In this document: positions 15,189 through 20,348 of the stretch, piece after piece
Layout of the letters: every line of letters starts with the position of its first letter
Numbering within the stretch: the stretch's first letter is position 1
Source: JAMIFN01 sp035906235
Lineage (GTDB): Bacteria > Pseudomonadota > Gammaproteobacteria > Burkholderiales > Burkholderiaceae_C
NCBI GenBank assembly: GCA_035906235.1
Contig: JAMIFN010000087.1
Span: 1-20,348, forward strand
DNA length: 20,348 nt
Direction of reading: 5' to 3'
Made by a program: the position numbers and the translations under genes
The notes under the pieces: generated by a model
The model's input: only the letters and a program-made list of their open reading frames with translations
The model's database searches: none
Told to the model about the DNA's origin: nothing

Positions 15189-15884
15189 GGGGCGTTGCCC
15201 CAGCCAGCGCCCAACGCGGCTAAAGCCCCAAACCATGAGCGCCGCCAGCAGCAGCAGGGGTAAAAACAGCAAAAAGCGTTTGGCGCGTTCTAGGCCATCG
15301 TCCCAAGCCTCTTGCGCGCGTTGCCCTAAACCGGCGGCGAGCTGGATGTGGTTTTGTACCGCCACGACGCCTTGGTCGTCTTTGGCGATGAGCTCGGCGA
15401 TATCGCGATTCTCGGCACGCAGCACCGCGCCTTCAAGCTGCACGACGCCGCCGTGCTCACTCACGCGCACGCCTTCCATGCCGGGGATTTGCTGCAAGCG
15501 TGTTTGTAAAGCTTGTGCGGCAGCGCTGACGGTGGGGGCGGCTGCGGTGTTGGCGGCCGCGTCTTCAGCCGCAACAGCCGCTGCGGCGGTGAGTGCCGTG
15601 TTGGCGACGGCGCTGCCCATGCCATCGAGGTCGGCGTTGATGCCGGTCTCGACCAAGGTCGCTACCGTCTGCCCCAGGCTGGGTGCTGATGCTGGCGTGG
15701 CAGCTGCAGGAGCTGAGGCAGGGGCAATAGCTGCAGCAGCCGTACTGCCCGCCTGTGCTAAGGCGCCTGTGCTGCACAGAGCCACTGCCACCAAACACAG
15801 GCTGCTCGCCCATGGCTTAGCGTGCTTGCTTGCCAAGTTGGCAACCCCGTGGGGCAGAGCAGGCAAGGGCATTTCTTTTGCCAT
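15186..15884 (-). CDS. BON-domain N-terminal fragment of an MscS-type channel
   Basis: A 232-residue frame. A basic N-region and hydrophobic LCLVAVALCSTGALAQ (residues about 29-44) form a probable signal peptide. A long Ala/Pro-rich stretch follows (45-120), then a BON domain at about 122-183 (LQTRLQQIPGMEGVRVSEHG, VVQLEGAVLRAENRDIAELI), and a membrane helix RFLLFLPLLLLAALMVWGF at about 203-221. It ends RVGRWLGQRP and TAG. Full-length BON-MscS proteins of betaproteobacteria carry this same order and continue straight into the pore helices, as the next fragment does. The start codon overlaps the metY stop as TAATG, so the two genes are translationally coupled; ATG 15872 is an alternative with a shorter signal sequence. 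Confidence 0.75.
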   Translation of the reverse strand: MAKEMPLPALPHGVANLASKHAKPWASSLCLVAVALCSTGALAQAGSTAAAAIAPASAPAAATPASAPSLGQTVATLVETGINADLDGMGSAVANTALTAAAAVAAEDAAANTAAAPTVSAAAQALQTRLQQIPGMEGVRVSEHGGVVQLEGAVLRAENRDIAELIAKDDQGVVAVQNHIQLAAGLGQRAQEAWDDGLERAKRFLLFLPLLLLAALMVWGFSRVGRWLGQRP

Positions 15885-17173
15885 TAGACCTGCGCCAAGG
15901 CTTGTTCCAGATCGGCCAGCAGGTCGTCGATATGTTCGATACCTACAGACAGGCGCACGGTGGCGCTGCTGATGCCGGCTTTGGTCATTTCGGCGTCGGT
16001 CAGCTGGCGGTGCGTGGTGGAAGCGGGGTGCGTGGCCAAGCTGCGCGTGTCGCCAATATTGACCAAGCGCAACACCAGTTGCAGGCCATCCAAAAAGCGT
16101 GCGCCCGCTGCGCGTGGGTCGTCTGATTTCAGCTCAAAAGTCAGCAGGCCCGAGCCTTTGCCGCCCATGTATTTTTGCGCCAGCGCGTAATCGGGGCTAT
16201 CGGGCAGGGCGGCGTAATTGACTTTGGCGACTTTGGGGTGTTTTTGCAAAAACTGCGCAATCGCCAGGGCGTTGTCGCAGGTGCGATCCATGCGCAGCGC
16301 CAGGGTTTCGATGCCTTGCAAAATCAAGAAGGCATTGAAGGGCGAGAGCGCTGCGCCCATATTGCGCAGCGGCACCACGCGGGCACGGCCAATATAGGCG
16401 GCTGCGCCCAGCGCTTCGGTATAGACCACGCCGTGGTAAGACACATCAGGCTCGTTCAGGCGTTTAAAACGCGCTTTATGTTCCGCCCAAGGGAATTTGC
16501 CGCTATCGACGATGATGCCGCCCAGGCTATTGCCGTGGCCGCCCAGGTATTTGGTCAGGGCGTGGATGACGATGTCGGCGCCGTGTTCAAACGGGCGGTG
16601 CAGATAGGGGCTGGGGATGGTGTTGTCCACAATGACCGGGATGCCGTGCTGGTGCGCTACGGCGGCGACGGCGGCAATGTCGGTGATATTGCCATTGGGG
16701 TTGCCCATGGATTCAATGAACACGGCTTTGGTGCGCGCGTCTATCAGTTTGGCAAAGCTGGCAGGGTCGTTGTAATCGGCAAAGCGCGTTTCAATGCCGA
16801 ACTGCGGCAGGGTGTGGGCAAACAGGTTGTAAGTGCCACCGTACAGACGCGACGAAGACACGATGTTGTCGCCCGCTTCGGCGATGGTTTGGATGGCGTA
16901 GGTGATGGCCGATTGGCCAGAAGCCACGGCCAGCGCGCCGATGCCGCCTTCTAGTGCCGCAACGCGCTTTTCCAGCACATCGGTGGTGGGGTTCATGATG
17001 CGGGTGTAGATATTGCCCGCGACTTTCAAGTCAAACAAATCGGCGCCGTGCTGGGCGCTGTCAAAGGCGTAAGACACCGTTTGGTAAATCGGCACGGCCA
17101 CCGCTTTGGTGGTGGGGTCAGGGCTGTAGCCGGCGTGGACAGAATGGGTTTCAAATTTCCAGTTGCTGGACAT
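15884..17173 (-). CDS. metY: O-acetylhomoserine sulfhydrylase / aminocarboxypropyltransferase
   Basis: A 429-residue PLP enzyme of the Cys/Met metabolism family that converts O-acetylhomoserine plus sulfide (or methanethiol) to homocysteine (or methionine). It begins NWKFETHSVHAGYSPDPTTK, typical of MetY. The cofactor lysine is Lys208 in HALTKYLGGHGN, Asp183 in VDNTIPSPYL should contact the pyridine nitrogen, and SGQSAITYAI (85-94) and YGGTYNLF supply phosphate-binding and substrate residues. Length fits MetY (about 425-435) rather than shorter MetB/MetZ. AAGGAG lies 9 bp before ATG 17173. Its stop overlaps the start of the BON-MscS fragment, forming a two-gene unit. The DUF3108 gene ends 29 bp upstream. 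Confidence 0.95.
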   Translation of the reverse strand: MSSNWKFETHSVHAGYSPDPTTKAVAVPIYQTVSYAFDSAQHGADLFDLKVAGNIYTRIMNPTTDVLEKRVAALEGGIGALAVASGQSAITYAIQTIAEAGDNIVSSSRLYGGTYNLFAHTLPQFGIETRFADYNDPASFAKLIDARTKAVFIESMGNPNGNITDIAAVAAVAHQHGIPVIVDNTIPSPYLHRPFEHGADIVIHALTKYLGGHGNSLGGIIVDSGKFPWAEHKARFKRLNEPDVSYHGVVYTEALGAAAYIGRARVVPLRNMGAALSPFNAFLILQGIETLALRMDRTCDNALAIAQFLQKHPKVAKVNYAALPDSPDYALAQKYMGGKGSGLLTFELKSDDPRAAGARFLDGLQLVLRLVNIGDTRSLATHPASTTHRQLTDAEMTKAGISSATVRLSVGIEHIDDLLADLEQALAQV

Positions 17174-17202
17174 GGGGTGCTCTCCTTATCGAAAAACGGC
17201 GC

Positions 17203-18384
17203 TTATGGTGTGTTGGTATTGCTGCTCATGTGCGCATCTTGCACCTGCCCATCGGAGTATTGGCTCCATATGCGCACGGGCAGAAAGCCCTTGGTGTCGT
17301 ACCAGATGGTCATTGTAGGTTCCCACAGTTTGCCCCCGTCGCGGCTGGGATCGTGCGATACAGCTAACCATTGTGGGCTGGCATCTGCGCCCATCTGGGC
17401 ACGCACGGCAGGCAGGGCGGCTTGCAAGCCCAAAACATGAAATTGCCACACCCTAGCTTGGCTGCTGTTGGCAACAGGGATTTGAATAACGGGGCTGAGT
17501 GTCTGCGACTCCAATTGCGCCGCCAAAATTCCGCCCAACTGCATTAACACAGAAAGGCGGTCTTGAACCCCTGCCGTCAGCTTGGCGCTAGGGCTGTTAT
17601 TGCTAAACACGATTTGCCCTGTACTGCCGACAAAATGGGTGGCGACTTCGCTTTTGCCAGTGCCCGTTTCGCTGTACCGCAGGGGTTGCAAGCCAGCAGC
17701 ACCCAAATTACCAGCGCTTTGTTGCCACGCTGTTTTGCCTGCGATACTTTGCTCCCAAGTTAGCATGTACTGGCTCTCATCCTGTTTTTTCCAGCGCAGT
17801 TGTGCTTGCCCAATGGCGCTTGCTGTGGTGCGATCTCCCGTGGTACTGGCTGTATAAATTTGATAGCCCAAGATGGCCGATTCAGGCGCCTGCATCTCTT
17901 GCATCACTGATAGGGGGTTGGGGTTGGCGACGCTGCTGGCGGAGGTGGGAGCGACGGGGGCTTGCTCTGTGACCGTCTGCTTGGCCGGAGCAACCACTGG
18001 GCTAGGTGCCGCTATTGGCACGACCTGTTGCCTAGCCAGCGTTGGTACTACAGTCAAAGGTGGCACCGCTGCCGCTGCTGATGAATCTTCCCGTACGCTG
18101 GTGTTGGCCTCTGGCGCCGCAACGGGTAGGGGCACAGCCTCTTGCGGCGGCTGAAGTAACTGCACCATGATGGTAGGATGCGGCTGCTGGGGCAAAGACC
18201 ATGGCAGCCGCCACCAGCGGGAATAGCCCAAAAATACGGCATGCAAGCCTAATGCGGCTAGCACCGCTAGCCACAACGCAGGTCGGCGCAGCGGGGCAAA
18301 TACCCCCGATGTCCCCAAGACCTCTAATGGCGGTACAGGGAAAGGTGCATCAGACGGATCGCAAAGACTTCGATTTTCAGGCAT
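17203..18384 (-). CDS. DUF3108 domain-containing protein
   Basis: A 393-residue protein of unknown function. A cytosolic N-terminus is followed by one membrane helix at about residues 36-54 (ALWLAVLAALGLHAVFLGYS) and MVQLLQPPQEAVPLPV, which resembles the start of TonB-type proteins. An Ala/Pro/Val/Thr-rich linker covers about 80-160, and the C-terminal DUF3108 domain about 167-385 (ESAILGYQIYTASTTGDRT, YDTKGFLPVRIWS). Topology suggests a periplasmic domain on an anchor. DUF3108 proteins are widespread in Burkholderiales, and some are predicted outer-envelope or polysaccharide-associated beta proteins; no role is established. TTG 18387 opens the frame three bases earlier, but ATG 18384 is the likelier start. 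Repeat copy E lies directly upstream, between it and hisF. Confidence 0.82.
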   Translation of the reverse strand: MPENRSLCDPSDAPFPVPPLEVLGTSGVFAPLRRPALWLAVLAALGLHAVFLGYSRWWRLPWSLPQQPHPTIMVQLLQPPQEAVPLPVAAPEANTSVREDSSAAAAVPPLTVVPTLARQQVVPIAAPSPVVAPAKQTVTEQAPVAPTSASSVANPNPLSVMQEMQAPESAILGYQIYTASTTGDRTTASAIGQAQLRWKKQDESQYMLTWEQSIAGKTAWQQSAGNLGAAGLQPLRYSETGTGKSEVATHFVGSTGQIVFSNNSPSAKLTAGVQDRLSVLMQLGGILAAQLESQTLSPVIQIPVANSSQARVWQFHVLGLQAALPAVRAQMGADASPQWLAVSHDPSRDGGKLWEPTMTIWYDTKGFLPVRIWSQYSDGQVQDAHMSSNTNTP

Positions 18385-18399
18385 CAATGGGCTATTAAC

Positions 18400-18436
18400 C
18401 GTGTAAAACCTGCCTGAGCAGCTATTAAAAATGAAG
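18400..18436 (-). repeat. Dispersed repeat copy E, between hisF and the DUF3108 gene
   Basis: On the minus strand it reads TTTTTAATAGCTGCTCAGG followed by CAGGTTTTACACGG (core 18423-18401). It fills most of the 63-bp gap between the hisF stop and the DUF3108 start and diverges from the other copies at its last few bases. Confidence 0.8.
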
Positions 18437-18447
18437 CCTCTGGCGCT

Positions 18448-19248
18448 TTATAAACGCACAGGAATTCCACGACCAGCCATGTATGCTTTGGCCTCGCGCA
18501 CAGTGTAAGTGCCAAAGTGGAAGATGCTGGCCGCCAACACTGCATCGGCGCCGCCTTGTTGCACGCCGTCGGCCAAATGTTCGAGCGTACCCACGCCGCC
18601 AGAGGCAATCACGGGCACGGGTACGGCGTCGCTCACAGCGCGGGTCAGCGCCAAATCAAAGCCGCTTTTGGTGCCGTCTTTGTCCATGCTGGTGAGCAAA
18701 ATCTCGCCCGCGCCGTATGCGGCCATGCGCTGGGCCCAAGCGAGCGCGTCCAGCCCGGTGTTTTTGCGCCCACCGTGGCTATACACATCCCAGCCCATGC
18801 CTAGGGGATGACCGTCTGCGCCCAGACGCTGCGCATCTTCGGCGCTGCGGCGCTTGGCATCGATGGCGACCACGATGCACTGCGAGCCGTATTTTTGGCT
18901 GGCTTCGCGGATGAGCTGTGGCGTGGCAATGGCGGCCGAGTTGAAACTGGTTTTGTCAGCGCCGGCATTGAGCAAGCGGCGCACATCGTCCACCGTGCGC
19001 ACACCACCGCCCACCGTCAGCGGGATAAACACCTGGCTGGCCACCGCCTCGATGATGTGCAAAATCACATCACGCGCATCGCTGGTGGCGGTGATGTCAA
19101 GAAAAGTCAGCTCATCGGCACCCTGCTCGTTATAGCGGGCAGCGATTTCCACGGGGTCACCCGCGTCGCGCAGCTCAACAAAATTCACACCCTTGACCAC
19201 ACGGCCGTTGGTGACATCGAGACAGGGGATGATGCGTTTAGCTAACAT
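18448..19248 (-). CDS. hisF: Imidazole glycerol phosphate synthase, cyclase subunit
   Basis: A 266-residue (beta/alpha)8-barrel enzyme that, with the HisH glutaminase, converts PRFAR to imidazole glycerol phosphate and AICAR in histidine synthesis. It starts MLAKRIIPCLDVTNGRVVKG; catalytic Asp11 and Asp130 (in VVAIDAKRR) are at the standard positions. The phosphate-binding loops VGGGVRT (79-85) and IASGGVGTLEHL are present. A TTG at 19257 opens the frame three codons earlier, but ATG 19248 gives the family start. No other his gene adjoins on either side: a repeat and a DUF3108 gene lie downstream and a MITE-like element upstream, so hisF is outside a compact his operon here. A TATAAT sits 8 bp before the ATG. 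Confidence 0.96.
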   Translation of the reverse strand: MLAKRIIPCLDVTNGRVVKGVNFVELRDAGDPVEIAARYNEQGADELTFLDITATSDARDVILHIIEAVASQVFIPLTVGGGVRTVDDVRRLLNAGADKTSFNSAAIATPQLIREASQKYGSQCIVVAIDAKRRSAEDAQRLGADGHPLGMGWDVYSHGGRKNTGLDALAWAQRMAAYGAGEILLTSMDKDGTKSGFDLALTRAVSDAVPVPVIASGGVGTLEHLADGVQQGGADAVLAASIFHFGTYTVREAKAYMAGRGIPVRL

Positions 19249-19256
19249 AGTTTGCA

Positions 19257-19262
19257 ATTATA
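19257..19262 (-). promoter_or_regulatory. Candidate -10 box of hisF
   Basis: The minus strand reads TATAAT, a perfect sigma-70 -10 hexamer, ending 8 bp before the hisF ATG. TTCGAT 18 bp upstream is a poor -35. No Shine-Dalgarno sequence lies between it and the ATG, so a leaderless hisF mRNA is possible. Confidence 0.42.
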
Positions 19263-19319
19263 AATCGCAGCTTTTGCCCTATCGAAATCATCGCTAACAC
19301 CCAGAAAATTCACCCTAAG

Positions 19320-19476
19320 GAGCCTCTGCACAGCCTTTTTTGGATGCTGGCGCTTGGCATCAGGATGGGATACGAGGCAAAAAACGAGCTATAGCGGGCA
19401 TTCTGGTGAGTTTTTTTAACAAAGTAGCCAGCCTGATGACGAGATGCCAGCGCCGAAGGGGGCTGTGCAGAGGCCC
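19320..19476. mobile_element. 157-bp MITE-like non-autonomous element with IS5-type ends
   Basis: The ends are near-identical inverted repeats: GAGCCTCTGCACAGCC at the left and, on the opposite strand, GGGCCTCTGCACAGCC at the right. Weaker inverted similarity (GCTGGC, CATCAGGNTGG, AAAAAA) runs inwards for about 60 bp on each side, so the whole can fold into a long imperfect hairpin. CTAAG flanks both ends (19315-19319 and 19477-19481), a probable target duplication; IS5-group elements favour CTAR/YTAR targets. It holds no open frame worth calling. It lies between hisF and the terminator of the next minus-strand gene. It could be a deletion derivative of a full insertion sequence present elsewhere. 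Confidence 0.78.
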
Positions 19477-19586
19477 CTAAGAACCCATCTTTCGAGAGTG
19501 GTAGTTTGGATGGTCGCTGCTGCGGCTTATGCCGCTCGATTCAGCCCTAAGAGCGTGAAGCTTCAGCCAAAAGCCAAATCAGCATG
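19477..19586. other. Non-coding stretch between the MITE-like element and the terminator
   Basis: About 110 bp holding one CTAAG copy and no credible ORF or promoter. Together with the MITE-like element and the short hisF leader it makes up the 383-bp gene-free gap between hisF and the unknown partial gene. Confidence 0.5.
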
Positions 19587-19610
19587 AAAAAGGCCGCTTG
19601 CGCGGCCTTT
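19587..19610 (-). terminator. Rho-independent terminator of the partial unknown gene
   Basis: GGCCGC (19592-19597) pairs with GCGGCC (19602-19607) across a TTGC loop, extended by three A-T pairs. On the minus strand the stem is followed by a run of T. It lies 22 bp after the stop codon at 19632, so the unknown gene is the last of its transcript and hisF must be transcribed separately. Confidence 0.85.
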
Positions 19611-19631
19611 GAAAGACGGATTTCACACCAA

Positions 19632-20348
19632 TTACGGTTGGTAAGTCCAAATTTGCTGCGCTGGCATGTGCAAATAGTCACTGGAATTAGCAGGATCCGT
19701 CGCCTTTTCAGCCAACATATTACCCAAATTGCTATAGGTAATATGTGGGTTGGCTGGCGAGGATACGCCGTACAGATGGTTCATTTCCGTGCGTATCGGG
19801 AAGAAGGGAATGGCACTGGTCGTGGCGAATGTCCCTGAAATCACAGGCATATAGACCTCAAACCCCATCCTGCCGTTAAAGTCGATCTCTTGCAAATCGG
19901 CGCCTAAGAATTGCACCGCAGCATCGACCGCACTTTGCAGCCCAGAATCGCTTGCAGTATAGGTTCCACCAGGGCTAGCCTGCTCTGCGGCCAAAATACC
20001 CGCTACTGTCATAGGTCTCGTCATCAAGTAGCTGAACTGACACGCATTCGCATAGCCATTGACGGTGCCATTGGCCTGGCGGGTTGCCGTTAGCGTCAGA
20101 GTGGCTCGCAGCATATTGTTTTGTGGATCTGTAATCAGGTTGTCACCACTGACCATGCCCAGCAAACTGGGCAATTTACCCTGTGCTACCAAGACAATAG
20201 GCATAGAAACTGAATCGCCCACATTGGCATTGGCCAACTGTTTGGCCAAGCGCTGCGCCCAATCTGAGGGCTCGTAGCCGACAAACGATTTGGACATCAT
20301 GGTGTCAAAATCTTGGTTATTGACGATATTGTCCACTTCCGCTTGCGT
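19632..20348 (-). CDS. Protein of unknown function, 5' part outside the window
   Basis: An open frame of 238 codons runs from the window edge to the stop at 19632. A GTG at 20336 could be read as a start, but the frame is open before it (TQAE), so the gene probably begins outside. I do not recognise the family. The visible part is soluble, without a membrane helix: MPIVLVAQGKLPSLLGMVSG, then ATLTLTATRQANGTVNGYAN, DAAVQFLGADLQEIDFNGRM, FFPIRTEMNHLYGVSSP and the end YLHMPAQQIWTYQP. It is rich in Asn, Thr, Ser and Ala, and the DNA looks less GC-rich than the neighbouring housekeeping genes, so it may be accessory. Terminator directly after the stop. A phage, surface or carbohydrate-related role would be guesswork. 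Confidence 0.65.
   Translation of the reverse strand, partial: TQAEVDNIVNNQDFDTMMSKSFVGYEPSDWAQRLAKQLANANVGDSVSMPIVLVAQGKLPSLLGMVSGDNLITDPQNNMLRATLTLTATRQANGTVNGYANACQFSYLMTRPMTVAGILAAEQASPGGTYTASDSGLQSAVDAAVQFLGADLQEIDFNGRMGFEVYMPVISGTFATTSAIPFFPIRTEMNHLYGVSSPANPHITYSNLGNMLAEKATDPANSSDYLHMPAQQIWTYQP

Overview
The window reads as chromosomal DNA of a betaproteobacterium of the order Burkholderiales, most likely Comamonadaceae or a close relative. This rests on gene content and protein flavour: the FNR/HemN pair next to a TauE/SafE-like membrane protein, the Acidithiobacillus-type GshA, a UbiE gene followed by a Tim44-like protein, HemJ, a DUF3108 protein, and a dispersed AGCTRCTCAGGCAG repeat of a style I recall from Comamonadaceae intergenic DNA. 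Species cannot be named from this window.

Layout. 1-417 (minus): start of an IS5-family transposase cut by the window edge, with its probable terminal repeat. 464-3164 (minus): glyoxalase I, a TauE/SafE-like membrane protein carrying an in-frame copy of the dispersed repeat, and oxygen-independent coproporphyrinogen III dehydrogenase HemN. 3201-3214: a perfect FNR box in the divergent hemN/fnr intergenic region. 3257-8675 (plus): fnr with a terminator, apolipoprotein N-acyltransferase lnt, an orphan periplasmic binding protein, ubiE, and a short Tim44-domain protein. 8695-10347 (minus): VanZ-like membrane protein and HemJ. 10607-13994 (plus): glutamate-cysteine ligase gshA and a CPA2/Kef-type K+/H+ antiporter, with repeat copies before, between and after them. 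14322-17173 (minus): a BON-MscS mechanosensitive channel split by one in-frame amber codon, overlapped by metY. 17203-19248 (minus): a DUF3108 protein and hisF. 19320-19476: a 157-bp MITE-like element with a 5-bp target duplication. 19632-20348 (minus): a partial gene of unknown function ending at a good terminator.

How the genes fit together. FNR probably controls hemN and itself through the shared box, a normal anaerobic switch; the TauE/SafE-like protein commonly lies beside ccoGHIS-type oxidase assembly genes. GshA makes the glutathione precursor, while Kef-type antiporters (glutathione-gated in some members) and GloA (glutathione-dependent methylglyoxal removal) are linked to glutathione function. 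I see no CRISPR array, tRNA, rRNA, phage or defence module. The points most worth a second look are the five-copy repeat family, its copy inside a coding sequence, the amber-split channel, and the MITE beside a solitary hisF.
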